A DNA stretch of 64,000 nucleotides. It comes from Corynebacterium callunae DSM 20147. GTDB taxonomy: Bacteria; Actinomycetota; Actinomycetes; Mycobacteriales; Mycobacteriaceae. The notes beneath the pieces were generated by a model. It was not told the DNA's origin and did no database searches. It saw nothing but the letters and a program-made list of their open reading frames with translations. The stretch is from positions 1,054,001 through 1,118,000 of the forward strand of contig NC_020506.1 of the NCBI RefSeq assembly GCF_000344785.1, in the 5' to 3' direction. Position 1 is the stretch's first letter, and the number at the start of each line of letters is the position of its first letter. Shown here piece after piece: positions 8,552-17,283 of the stretch. The position numbers and the translations under genes are program-made.

Positions 8552-9815
8552 ATGGCAGAAATACTTGGGGATAATACGTTGTTGACGCTGTTCCTGGTGA
8601 TTGCGCTGGGAACGATTTTTGGGGCTATCCCATTTGGCCCTATTAGATTGAGCCCTCTTTTCAGGCGGCTTAACTTCAACGCCATCTTTGGCTCTGGCTC
8701 AGGAACAAACTGGATCTGATTTGCCTACAGTTGCTTATTCACTGGGTTATCCAACCGGCGTAGTTCTTGCGATTTTGTTGGTGGCTTTTACTATTGGTCG
8801 TTTTTAGAGAGCCAAGCATGATCAAGAAAATGCCAATGAGAAAGTATTGGTGCGCGCTCGAGTTTCAGTAACTAATGATGTTGATATGGTGGCCTTAGAA
8901 TAAAACTCCTCGGATCAATTCCAGGTAGCAACGGTACGTCGGCAGGGCACAACCCGAATTGTGGGTGATACTTCTGATGGATAAAAAGGCGACATCGTTT
9001 CACTTATATCTACTAAAGCCGCATTGTCGCATCTGATTAAGGCTTTGGGGCGCGGTACCCCAACTCTGCCAGGTCGTGATAAGTATATCTCCTTGCAGCG
9101 TTTCCGTATTAGTAATCGCGATTTTGCCGGCAATCAGGTGGGAAACCTGCTTTTATTTGAGCTGTACAGCTCGACCATTACTAAGATCCGACGCGGCGAC
9201 ATTGTTGAAGTTGTCTACTCAGGTTCTCGACATGAGGAATTAACCACTTACTTTGGTGACTCAATTCAATCAATTTCAGAATTGGACTGGGTAGCAACTG
9301 CGGGTGGTCTTGCTATTGGTTTCCTCGTAGCACTTATTGAGGTTCCGCTTCCAGGCGGTTCTTCCTTCGCGCTCGGCGCAGCTGCCGGCCCTTTGATTGC
9401 CGGTTTGATTTTGGGTGCCCTGCAAAGGACTGGTCAGGTGGCTCGGCAATTGCCACGAGCGGCCAACTACACGCTCCGCCAATTGGGTCTTATGCTCTTC
9501 CTCGCCGCAGTTGGAGTTTCCTCAGGCACAGCGTTTACTAGCTCTGTATTTACCTTACAAGGACTGGTAGCAATAGTACTGGCAGGGGCAGTATCTCTAG
9601 CGGGGTGTGGATCCTTCTTGGTGTTTGTCTGGCTTATGGGTAAATCTGCAACTCGCGCCAATGGTGGTGTGGACGGCTTGTTGGGCCAGCCCGCAGTGCT
9701 GCAATATGCCCTTGAGAATTCTTCAGATTCCCGCATTATGTCTGGATATACGGCAACCTTTGCAGTGGCATTGATCTACAAGGTCGTGGTTATTCCTGTT
9801 TTGTTGGTGGTTTAA
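8552..9815 (+). pseudogene. Decayed AspT/YidE-type transporter gene with TrkA-C domains
   Basis: Remnants of one transporter run through this interval. An ATG at 8552 begins MAEILGDNTLLTLFLVIALG, typical of the first helix of the aspartate:alanine exchanger family, and stops at 8717. The frame then shifts and continues from about 8720 to 9815 with in-frame stops at 8805, 8901 and 8982. The first transmembrane domain is mostly deleted. TrkA-C-like segments (ISLQRFRISNRDFAG) and the second membrane domain of about five helices remain open from 9024 (263 codons). AspT-family proteins are about 530-560 residues. A truncated C-terminal product from 9024 is conceivable but unlikely to transport. 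Confidence 0.85.
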
Positions 9816-10570
9816 ATGCCCTGGCTATTAGTGGTGAAATGATACTTAAATTCTTCAGAGCGGTGGATCGCAAATCGGAACCCGGTGGGCGCTCCACCTT
9901 TGGTAATAAATACTGTTTCAATGGCTAAGAGGGGAGTGCCTACTGACACTTGTAATCGTTCGGCCTGCTGAGTTGAGGCCGTTGTTACCCAGGCTTCATT
10001 TTCTGATTCCACTAGCTTGATACCAAAATCACGTTCAAGCAGTTCAAAAGCAGAGATTCCACCCTGAAGTTCCGATATATCAGGCGCAAATTCCACTGGG
10101 GTGCGCAGATAGATGCTGGAATGGGTGAGTGGAATATTGTCTACCGAAATGAGCCGTACAAAGTGCAATACAGATTCATTTACTTCCAACCCCAATTTCT
10201 TTTGCACATGGGGTGGCGGAAGGATTCGTGCCAGCTGCCCCACAGTGGTGGAGGTGTTAAGACCTTGGGCGGTTAATTGCTGAAAAAGAGCACCGGCTCG
10301 GGTATCGGCGGATCGATCAATTCGGCGCCCCGGTACCGGGAAGGTGCCTTTTCCTTGTTTTCTATAGACAAAACCTTCATCGCTGAGTTCTTTTAGGGCT
10401 TGGCGGATGGGCGCGCGGCTTACTTTAAAACGCTCGAGGAGCAAAGCTTCGGTGATGGGAGTAGCGGCATTTAGCGACCCTGCCGAAATTTCTGCACTCA
10501 GGATATCTTTAATTTGGCGATACAGCGGAACCCCGGTGCTGGGGTCAAGTTCTTTATTTAATGTAGCCAT
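9812..10570 (-). CDS. GntR-family transcriptional regulator (HutC/UTRA subfamily)
   Basis: A 252-residue regulator. The N-terminal winged helix-turn-helix occupies about residues 14-80 (PLYRQIKDILSAEI, ITEALLLERFKVSRAPIRQALKEL), followed by a UTRA ligand-binding domain (about 95-245), the HutC subgroup layout. UTRA proteins usually sense sugars, amino acids or related metabolites; the effector here is unknown. The ATG has a good GAGGAG ribosome site. Its end overlaps the decayed transporter by 4 bases in convergent orientation. The lost transporter could have been its target. Confidence 0.9.
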   Translation of the reverse strand: MATLNKELDPSTGVPLYRQIKDILSAEISAGSLNAATPITEALLLERFKVSRAPIRQALKELSDEGFVYRKQGKGTFPVPGRRIDRSADTRAGALFQQLTAQGLNTSTTVGQLARILPPPHVQKKLGLEVNESVLHFVRLISVDNIPLTHSSIYLRTPVEFAPDISELQGGISAFELLERDFGIKLVESENEAWVTTASTQQAERLQVSVGTPLLAIETVFITKGGAPTGFRFAIHRSEEFKYHFTTNSQGI

Positions 10571-10580
10571 CGATACTCCT

Positions 10581-10595
10581 CATAATATTGTTATG
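10581..10595. promoter_or_regulatory. Small palindrome upstream of the GntR-type gene
   Basis: CATAA-TATTG-TTATG is a perfect 5-5-5 inverted repeat 11 bases upstream of the gntR-type start codon. It may be an autoregulatory operator overlapping the promoter. The half-site is short and AT-rich, so chance is a real alternative. Confidence 0.3.
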
Positions 10596-10703
10596 TAAAT
10601 CCTGCATTGCGGAGGTTATCAACGTCAAGATTCCACTTGTGAGGTCGGTCATAATCTGTACTATGGGGCTGGAAAATTCAACCTCAAACCTGGGAGCAAA
10701 ACC

Positions 10704-11114
10704 ATGGCAGGCACTATCTCCACCTACGTCACCTTCAATGGATACACTGCAGAAGTTCTTAAGCACTGGCAGGAAGTTTTCGGTGGTGAGCTTAATTTGC
10801 TCACCTACGCAGATACCAAGATGGAGGGCATGCCCTTCGAACCACCAGCAGATGCTTTGGCTCACGGCGTGCTCACCCTACCAGGCGGATTGATCTCCGG
10901 CGGTGACTCCATGGACGGTGAATACCCAATCCGTGATACTGCATATTCAATGCTCTACAACGCTGAATCTGTGGAGGATGCACGTGAGCGTATCGCCACC
11001 ATGGTAGCTGCAGGCGGCGAAGAAACCATGAAGTTTGAAACCGCTCCTTGGGGCGGATCCTACGGTCAAGTTTTTGATAAATATGGTGTGATGTGGAGCT
11101 TCTCTGCAATGTAA
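10704..11114 (+). CDS. PhnB-like VOC (glyoxalase/bleomycin resistance fold) protein
   Basis: A 136-residue single-domain protein of the PhnB/3-demethylubiquinone methyltransferase-like group in the vicinal oxygen chelate superfamily. It opens with the characteristic TYVTFNGYTAEVLKHWQEVFGG segment and ends with WGGSYGQVFDKYGVMWSFS. These proteins are mostly uncharacterised; some bind metals or confer drug tolerance. It stands alone, divergent from the GntR-type regulator (133-bp spacer), and is followed by a strong terminator hairpin. Confidence 0.88.
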   Translation: MAGTISTYVTFNGYTAEVLKHWQEVFGGELNLLTYADTKMEGMPFEPPADALAHGVLTLPGGLISGGDSMDGEYPIRDTAYSMLYNAESVEDARERIATMVAAGGEETMKFETAPWGGSYGQVFDKYGVMWSFSAM

Positions 11115-11134
11115 GCATTCCTCAAAAACAAAGC

Positions 11135-11175
11135 AATAGCCTGGTGATCTTAAAAAGATCACCAGGCTATTTTTT
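11135..11175 (+). terminator. Rho-independent terminator after the PhnB-like gene
   Basis: A 17-base stem (AATAGCCTGGTGATCTT and its exact complement) with a short A-rich loop is followed by a run of six T residues. It begins 20 bases after the stop codon at 11114. Confidence 0.9.
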
Positions 11176-11195
11176 AAGGGCGAAGTTAAATTGCT

Positions 11196-12485
11196 TCACC
11201 TACGCAAGGTTTTGGAGGTGGAGAAGATTAGCGCACCTAAGATTCCTACTGCCGCGAAAGCAAAGAAGCCCCAAGGATATGCCAGGTTTGCGCCGACCAA
11301 AAGGCCTCCGAGGATTGGGCCGGAGATTGCTCCCAAACGGCCAATTCCTGCAGAAAATCCCATCGCAGTTGCGCGCATTTTTGCTGGGTGGTTTTCGCCG
11401 GTGAAGGCATAAACCAGAACTTGAGAACTGAAAACAAAAATGCCGGTAAAAAGCACTGCAGCATATAGACCAACCAGTGGCATACGAATCGCCAATAGAG
11501 CTAGGAAAACTGCAGAGAATACAAACCACAACAAAGCGGTCTTACGTGGAGAATGTGTATCGGCCACTTTGCCAGCAATAATTAGGCCGATGACTGCACC
11601 GATATTGAGGACCATGAGGAATCCCAGTGAATTTCCCATGTCATAGTCGGCTTGACGCATGATTTGAGGAAGCCAGGTGTTTAGCCCGTAGACCAGCAGC
11701 AAACCCATAAATGAGGTGCCCCAAATAGCGATGGTGTTGCGTCGGAAACTTGGCTTGAATAGGGAGGAAAGTGAAGAGGACTCACCAATTTCCGCCGCAT
11801 GAGTGGAACCTAGATTATCTTCAAGTGGCAGTCCATAAGTTGCTGCTACGCGCTGAGCTTCCTCAACTCGACCCGTGGATTTGAGGAATTGTGGAGATTC
11901 CGGCAGGAAGAAATATAGCAATGGGACCAAAATGAGGCCTGGAACTGCACCCACGATGAACATGGAATGCCAGCCAAATGCATCAATGAGGAACATTCCG
12001 AGCAAAGCGGTGGCAACTGCACCCACATGGTAACCAGTCATAAGTCTGGTTGAGGCTGAACCAGCTTTTGAACCTGGGCGAAATTCGGTGACCATCGCAA
12101 TGGCTGTTGGTAGTGCGCCGCCCAATCCCACACCAGCTAAGAATCGCCACAGGGTAAAGAGCGGAATGCTAGAGGTAAAAGCAAGGAGCAGGGTAAATAC
12201 AGAGAACACCGAAACTGAGAAAATCATGACTCGACGTCGGCCGAGGCGGTCAGTTAAGAATCCAATTGTAAGTGCACCAATGGTCATGCCGATTAGGCCA
12301 GTGGTGGAAATCTGGGTAGCCAACGCCGGGGTTAGATGCCAGTTTTTATCTTCCAACATGGCTGGGATGGTTGCTCCCAAAACCACGAGGTCAAAACCAT
12401 CAAGCACAATTGCAAACCAGAGCAAAGCAAGTACACCAGAAACACTCTTTGAAGTAGCTGGGGGATTAAGTAGAGAAGAAGACAT
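11196..12485 (-). CDS. MFS aromatic acid:H+ symporter (PcaK/BenK type)
   Basis: Membrane protein of 429 residues with 12 predicted helices. It carries the aromatic acid:H+ symporter pattern at the first loop (FDLVVLGATIP) and GFLTDRLGRRRVM between helices 2 and 3. It lies 5 bases downstream of pobA on the same strand, so it most likely imports 4-hydroxybenzoate or protocatechuate into the cell. C. glutamicum has several such symporters; the exact substrate here is inferred from the operon partner. Confidence 0.9.
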   Translation of the reverse strand: MSSSLLNPPATSKSVSGVLALLWFAIVLDGFDLVVLGATIPAMLEDKNWHLTPALATQISTTGLIGMTIGALTIGFLTDRLGRRRVMIFSVSVFSVFTLLLAFTSSIPLFTLWRFLAGVGLGGALPTAIAMVTEFRPGSKAGSASTRLMTGYHVGAVATALLGMFLIDAFGWHSMFIVGAVPGLILVPLLYFFLPESPQFLKSTGRVEEAQRVAATYGLPLEDNLGSTHAAEIGESSSLSSLFKPSFRRNTIAIWGTSFMGLLLVYGLNTWLPQIMRQADYDMGNSLGFLMVLNIGAVIGLIIAGKVADTHSPRKTALLWFVFSAVFLALLAIRMPLVGLYAAVLFTGIFVFSSQVLVYAFTGENHPAKMRATAMGFSAGIGRLGAISGPILGGLLVGANLAYPWGFFAFAAVGILGALIFSTSKTLRR

Positions 12486-12490
12486 TGTTC

Positions 12491-13696
12491 TTAAACCTCA
12501 AATCGGGGTAGGTCACGGCCGACATACTGCTCAGCAATGTAGCGCTGGCCAGCTTCGGATCCGAGGACGGAATGCAATTCAGCAAAGCGGCGTTGGGTGG
12601 CAAAATAATCTTCATCTGGAACTGCATGCAGCATCGAGCTCATCCAATAAGAAAAGTGCTGCGCCTTCCAGACTCGGGGCAGTGCAAGTTTGGTGTAGTC
12701 GTCGAGAAGCGCACTGTCTTTTTTCTTTAATGCGCGCACTAACCCTGGTGCCAGCACAGAGACATCAGCCACCGCTAAGTTCAGGCCTTTGGCTCCGGTG
12801 GGCGGGACGGTGTGGGCTGCGTCGCCGGCCAGGAAGAGGCGGCCTTTTTGCATGGGCTCGGTAACTGCAGAGCGGAAGCGTAAAACAGCTTTATCAAAAA
12901 TCTTGCCTTCAGAAACGGTGATGCCGGGGGAGTCTGCACGCAGGTGCAGCTGCTCCCAAATACGATCATCAGACCACATGTCAGGGGTGTCATTGGGGTC
13001 GCACTGCAGGTAGTAGCGTTGCACGGTGTCGGTGCGGGTGGAAATTAGTGCAAAACCTTCGGGATGGGTGGCATAAATGAGCTCTTTTTGGGTCTTGGCA
13101 GCTTCCACTAAAATGCCAAACCAGGCATAAGGATATTCGTGGCGGACGCGGACTCCACTGCCCTCGGTAATGATTTTGCGATAAGGCGAGCTGGAGCCGT
13201 CGGCGGCAATGACATAATCGGCGCTAATGGTGGTTGAGGAGCCATCAGCCTCGGTGTAAACCACTTTGACCTTGTCATTATCAAAACCTCCAGTGCCTCC
13301 AGTGCCTTCAACTGCATCAACTGTGGTGGAAAAGAGAAGCTCGCCGCCATCTTCTAAACGCTTCGCAATAAAGTCTTTGAGATATTCATGCTGTGGGTAA
13401 ATGGCTACTTTATGGCCGGTGATTTCGGTTAAAGGAATACGGATTCTTTCCCCGTTGATGGAAATATCAATTGCTTCATCATGGTCGGCTTCAGCTTCCA
13501 TTCGGGCGCCTACACCGGTTTCCCGCATGAGATTCAACGTGCCCTGTTCCAAAATTCCAGCGCGGACCGTTTCTTCGACTTCCTTGCGGGTGCGCTTTTC
13601 AAAAACGATGGACTCAATGCCCTGCAAGTGAAGCAGATGTGCCAGCGTAAGTCCCGCAGGTCCGGCGCCGATAATGGCAACGGGGATGTGGTTCAT
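12491..13696 (-). CDS. pobA: 4-hydroxybenzoate 3-monooxygenase
   Basis: Flavoprotein hydroxylase that converts 4-hydroxybenzoate to protocatechuate with NAD(P)H and O2, feeding the beta-ketoadipate pathway. At 401 residues it has the usual length. The FAD-binding GxGxxG is IIGAGPAGLTL near residue 10, the second FAD motif is FLAGDAAHTVPPTGAKG near residue 290, and the DG-type motif is YVIAADGSSSPYR. It forms an operon with the symporter downstream. A perfect palindrome lies 155 bases upstream of the start codon (13851-13868). Confidence 0.93.
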   Translation of the reverse strand: MNHIPVAIIGAGPAGLTLAHLLHLQGIESIVFEKRTRKEVEETVRAGILEQGTLNLMRETGVGARMEAEADHDEAIDISINGERIRIPLTEITGHKVAIYPQHEYLKDFIAKRLEDGGELLFSTTVDAVEGTGGTGGFDNDKVKVVYTEADGSSTTISADYVIAADGSSSPYRKIITEGSGVRVRHEYPYAWFGILVEAAKTQKELIYATHPEGFALISTRTDTVQRYYLQCDPNDTPDMWSDDRIWEQLHLRADSPGITVSEGKIFDKAVLRFRSAVTEPMQKGRLFLAGDAAHTVPPTGAKGLNLAVADVSVLAPGLVRALKKKDSALLDDYTKLALPRVWKAQHFSYWMSSMLHAVPDEDYFATQRRFAELHSVLGSEAGQRYIAEQYVGRDLPRFEV

Positions 13697-13978
13697 GGGG
13701 GAGAGTCCTTTCCTAAAGTGAGTCGGGCTAATTAAATCTGTCCAAGTGACATAGGCCTCAAATTATGGCAAAAGCGATATTGGGGCAAAGTGTTCACTCT
13801 GCGAACTTCAGGTATTTTTATGGCGAGTGTTACAAGCAGTGGGAACTCTATTATCCGAATCCGGATAAGGGGGTACCTAGGGGTGTGTTTAAGGGGAGGC
13901 TTTAAAGCTGAGAGGATTCAATAGGAATCTTGGATTCTGTCCGACCTATGAGTTAGGGTGATCGAGTACACAATTTTA
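13697..13978. other. Divergent intergenic region between pobA and the ykoE leader
   Basis: About 280 bases without a gene before the riboswitch. It must hold the pobA promoter (leftward) and the ykoE promoter (rightward). The only clear structure is a perfect inverted repeat at 13851-13868. I see no open frame with coding character and no tRNA. Confidence 0.6.
13851..13868. promoter_or_regulatory. Perfect 7-4-7 palindrome TTATCCG-AATC-CGGATAA
   Basis: The inverted repeat has 7-base arms and a 4-base spacer. It lies about 155 bases upstream of pobA and about 110 bases before the riboswitch. Size and symmetry fit the operator of a dimeric regulator, perhaps one controlling pobA and the symporter. 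No regulator gene is adjacent, so the binder is unknown. Confidence 0.45.
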
Positions 13979-13979
13979 T

Positions 13980-14066
13980 AGGCACGGGTGCTCGGTGAAA
14001 TTCCGGGCTGAGATGCAGCACAGCTGTAACCGTTGAACCTGATCCGGATAATGCCGGCGCTAGGGA
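13980..14066 (+). ncRNA. TPP riboswitch (THI element)
   Basis: The hallmark blocks occur in order: ACGGGTGCTCGG, GGGCTGAGATG, then ACCGTTGAACCTGATC followed by CGGATAATGCCGGCG and TAGGGAGG. The element binds thiamine pyrophosphate. The ykoE ribosome site (GGGAGGAA) forms the 3' edge of the aptamer and no terminator follows, so the switch probably works by hiding the ribosome site when TPP is abundant. Confidence 0.95.
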
Positions 14067-14073
14067 GGAAAAA

Positions 14074-14682
14074 ATGACTACCACTCGTATGTCCAAAAAG
14101 GCTTCACAATGGCGAGTTATTGATATCGTCATCGCGGCAGTGCTCGGTGTAGCCTGCGGCTTGATCTTTGTGGTGTGGAATTCCATTGGCTATGCCTGGA
14201 CCACCGCTTTTGATGCCCTAACCCCAGGTCTCGGCGGCTTTGCTATCGGAATTTGGCTGCTCGGTGGAGTTTTGGGCGGACTCATTATCCGCAAACCAGG
14301 TGCAGCAATCTTTGTTGAAGTCCTCGCAGCCTGCGTTTCCGCAGCACTGGCCTCACAGTGGGGAATTGCCACCATTTACTCCGGCTTGGCCCAGGGAATC
14401 GGTGCGGAAATCATCTTCGCCATCTTCTTGTACCGCCGTTTTAACCTCTCAGTAGCAGTGCTTTCCGGTATGGGCGCCGGCCTGGGTGCAATTTTGCTCG
14501 AGCTTTTCTTCTACGGCAATGCTGCAAAATCCTTGGCCTTTAACGCAATTTATGGTTCCACCGTTTTGGTCTCCGGAGCGATTTTGGCAGGTGCTCTGGG
14601 CTGGTTCCTGGTGCGCGCACTTGCCCGTACCGGCGCCCTAGAGCGCTTTGCCGCTGGTCGCGAATACCGCCAGGAAGTCTAA
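14074..14682 (+). CDS. ykoE: ECF-transporter S component YkoE (thiamine precursor uptake)
   Basis: A 202-residue membrane protein with about five helices, the substrate-binding subunit of the YkoEDC energy-coupling transporter predicted to import hydroxymethylpyrimidine or thiamine. The segment GLIFVVWNSIGYAW is typical of YkoE. It sits directly behind a TPP riboswitch, which supports the vitamin assignment. The stop codon shares one base with the ykoD start. Confidence 0.93.
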   Translation: MTTTRMSKKASQWRVIDIVIAAVLGVACGLIFVVWNSIGYAWTTAFDALTPGLGGFAIGIWLLGGVLGGLIIRKPGAAIFVEVLAACVSAALASQWGIATIYSGLAQGIGAEIIFAIFLYRRFNLSVAVLSGMGAGLGAILLELFFYGNAAKSLAFNAIYGSTVLVSGAILAGALGWFLVRALARTGALERFAAGREYRQEV

Positions 14683-16022
14683 TGACCGTTGCGATCGGCA
14701 CCCGCGTCATCGCGCGGAACTTCGGATATCGCCATGCCTCTCGCAAAAATCCGGCGCTGCAAAACATCAGCTTTGACATCGCACCCGGCGAGCGCGTCCT
14801 GCTCACCGGCGCCTCCGGCTCCGGCAAATCCACCCTGCTCGCCGCGTTGGCCGGCGTTCTCGGGGGAGGCGAGGAGGGTGAGAGCAGCGGTGAGTTGCTT
14901 TGCGACGCCTCCTCGGTGGGTTTGGTGCTCCAAGATCCAGACTCCCAGGTGATCGCCTCTCGCATTGGTGATGACGTAGCCTTTGGCTGCGAAAACATGG
15001 GAGTACCTCGGGCAGAAATCTGGCCTCGTGTGGAACAAGCCCTTGAAATGGTGGGCCTCAACCTGCCTTTAAGCCATCCCACGAAGTATCTCTCTGGTGG
15101 CCAAAAACAACGCCTGGCTCTAGCCGGGGTTATTGCCATGGGCGCGCGCCTTATTTTATTGGATGAACCCACCGCCAACCTTGATCCAGTTGGTCAAAAA
15201 GAAGTGGTGGCTGCGGTAAATAAGGTGGTCGCTGAAACCGGTGCCACTTTAATTGTGGTGGAACACCACCATGAACTCTGGCTGGATACGATCGACCGGA
15301 TCATCAATATCACTGATGGTCAAGATCTCAGCCCAGCTGATTTACCTACCCTTGGCCACCTGCCACCGGCGCGACCTGCAACTTCAACATCTCTGATGCG
15401 TGGGGAGAATCTGCTTTGTGCCTGGGGTCCAGCACGCTCATTTTCACTGCCAGTAGCAGCATCCACAGTGATTACCGGCCCTAATGGCGCTGGTAAATCC
15501 ACCTTGGCATTAACCATCGGGGGCTTGATTGCACCTAAAGCTGGAAAGCTTGAACTGGCAGAGCAATTAAGCCAAGGACTAAAAAAGCCACCGCATCGCT
15601 GGAAGTCCGCTGAACTAGCTCAACGCATCGGCACCGTTTTCCAGGATCCTGAACACCAATTTGTCGCCCGTACGGTCCGCGCTGAGCTGGAAGTTGGACC
15701 AAAGGTGATGCAGGTTGATACTGCTCAACGGATTGAAGAGCTTCTTGATCGCTTGCGTTTGCGTCACTTGGAAAATGCGAATCCCTATACCTTAAGCGGT
15801 GGAGAAAAACGTCGCCTCTCAGTAGCAACGGCGTTGGTGGCAGCGCCACAACTCTTGGTGCTGGATGAACCGACATTTGGACAAGATCCAGAAACCTTTA
15901 AAGAATTGGTGTGGATGCTGCGCGAGCTCACTGACAACGGAACCACGATCGTGTCAGTAACCCATGATCCTGATTTCATTGCAGCCTTGGGCGATCATCA
16001 TATTGAGGTGAGTGCTAAATGA
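14682..16022 (+). CDS. ykoD: ECF-transporter ATPase with two fused ABC domains (YkoD)
   Basis: A 446-residue protein with two complete ATP-binding domains in tandem. Domain 1 (about 1-225) has Walker A TGASGSGKST, signature LSGGQKQRL and Walker B LILLDEPTANLDP. Domain 2 (about 235-446) has TGPNGAGKST, LSGGEKRRL and LLVLDEPTFGQDP. Both look catalytically intact. It drives the YkoE/YkoC transporter. The start overlaps the ykoE stop by one base and the end overlaps ykoC by 4 bases. Confidence 0.94.
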   Translation: MTVAIGTRVIARNFGYRHASRKNPALQNISFDIAPGERVLLTGASGSGKSTLLAALAGVLGGGEEGESSGELLCDASSVGLVLQDPDSQVIASRIGDDVAFGCENMGVPRAEIWPRVEQALEMVGLNLPLSHPTKYLSGGQKQRLALAGVIAMGARLILLDEPTANLDPVGQKEVVAAVNKVVAETGATLIVVEHHHELWLDTIDRIINITDGQDLSPADLPTLGHLPPARPATSTSLMRGENLLCAWGPARSFSLPVAASTVITGPNGAGKSTLALTIGGLIAPKAGKLELAEQLSQGLKKPPHRWKSAELAQRIGTVFQDPEHQFVARTVRAELEVGPKVMQVDTAQRIEELLDRLRLRHLENANPYTLSGGEKRRLSVATALVAAPQLLVLDEPTFGQDPETFKELVWMLRELTDNGTTIVSVTHDPDFIAALGDHHIEVSAK

Positions 16023-16774
16023 ACCTGCTTGCTGGCATTAATCCAGTTACTCGCATCATTGCACTGATGGTGCTCACCACTCCTTTGCTGCTCAGTGTGG
16101 ATGTGGTCTCTGCAAGTATCGCTTTGGTCGCAACCATTATCCTTGCTCCTCTTGCTGGGGTGAGCTGGAAGATGCTCTTTAAAAGGGGATGGCCACTTTT
16201 GGTGATGGCACCTCTGGCTGCAACCTCCATGGCGCTTTATGGCAGGCCTGAAGGTAAGGAATATTTTAGTTTTTTGCTTGCTCATGTCACCGATAATTCG
16301 CTCGCCTTGGCCCTGGCCATTGGGGTGCGTGTTTTAGCCATTGGGCTCCCGGTAATTGTCCTCATTGCGCGCATTGATCCCACCGAACTTGGTGATGGTC
16401 TTTCCCAGATTCTGAAACTGCCGGAGAGATTTGTAATCGGTGCAATTGCTGGCAGCCGATTGATGACTCTTTTCCAAGAGGATTGGCATTCCATGGCCCG
16501 TGCCAGAAGAGCCCGTGGCATCGCAGATCAAGGTCGCCTTAAGCATTTCTTCACCATGACCTTCGGCATTTTGGTGTTGTCAATTAGACGTGGTTCCAAA
16601 TTGGCAACAGCGATGGAAGCCCGTGGTTTTGGTCGCTCCACCCAACGCACCTGGGCGCGTGAGTCACGGGTGGGGACACGCGATTTAGCCCTCGTATTGG
16701 TGTGTTTGGCTATCTCTGCCGCAGCTATTCTTATTGCTGTTTATACCGGTTATTTCCGCTTTTTGGGCACATGA
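16019..16774 (+). CDS. ykoC: ECF-transporter T component YkoC
   Basis: A 251-residue membrane protein with about five helices. It contains the EcfT coupling motifs with the pattern ARRARGI (about residues 160-170) and a second ..AMEARGFG segment near residue 200. These link the membrane scaffold to the ATPase domains. It is part of the riboswitch-controlled ykoEDC operon. Its stop codon overlaps the start of the following P-loop gene (ATGA). Confidence 0.93.
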   Translation: MNLLAGINPVTRIIALMVLTTPLLLSVDVVSASIALVATIILAPLAGVSWKMLFKRGWPLLVMAPLAATSMALYGRPEGKEYFSFLLAHVTDNSLALALAIGVRVLAIGLPVIVLIARIDPTELGDGLSQILKLPERFVIGAIAGSRLMTLFQEDWHSMARARRARGIADQGRLKHFFTMTFGILVLSIRRGSKLATAMEARGFGRSTQRTWARESRVGTRDLALVLVCLAISAAAILIAVYTGYFRFLGT

Positions 16775-17265
16775 TCACTGTTTTAATTGACGGACAATCC
16801 GGCTCTGGAAAAACCACGTTGGCAGCAGAAATAGCGGAGATCACCGGCTTTCAGCTAGTCCACCTCGATGATTTTTATCCGGGGTGGACCGGCCTTGCTG
16901 GAGCCTCACGCATGGTGGCAACAGATGTTTTAGATCCGCTTAATCCTGGCTATTACAGATGGGATTGGGAGAAAAATCAACCTGCGCAGTGGGTTGCTTT
17001 AAAGCCGGGCCACAGCATCATCGTGGAAGGCGCTGGGGCGCTGAGTGCGGCGTCGAAAAGCAGCGCTTTAAAGCTGGGCACCCTGGTGACGGTGCGGATT
17101 AGCGCTCCGGAATCACTGCGCAAGGCTCGGGCATTAAAGCGTGATCCAGGCTATGAACCCTATTGGGAAATGTGGGCTGAGCAGGAGCGTAAGCACCTGG
17201 ATTTCAGCATCCCGGCGGATGTGGAGATTGTGCTAGATTCGAATGGAGTTGCGGGAAAACCCTAA
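16771..17265 (+). CDS. Uridine kinase-like P-loop NTPase, fourth gene of the thiamine-transport operon
   Basis: The ATG at 16771 overlaps the ykoC stop, giving 164 residues. The Walker A motif GQSGSGKTT is at about residues 8-16, followed by HLDDFYPGW, a pattern shared with uridine-kinase/phosphoribulokinase-like enzymes. IIVEGAGALS marks the second core strand. The family assignment does not fix a substrate. The translational coupling suggests a link to the imported molecule, for example phosphorylation of a pyrimidine or alcohol precursor, but this is inference. Confidence 0.82.
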   Translation: MITVLIDGQSGSGKTTLAAEIAEITGFQLVHLDDFYPGWTGLAGASRMVATDVLDPLNPGYYRWDWEKNQPAQWVALKPGHSIIVEGAGALSAASKSSALKLGTLVTVRISAPESLRKARALKRDPGYEPYWEMWAEQERKHLDFSIPADVEIVLDSNGVAGKP

Positions 17266-17283
17266 ACGATTGGAATTAGGGAT

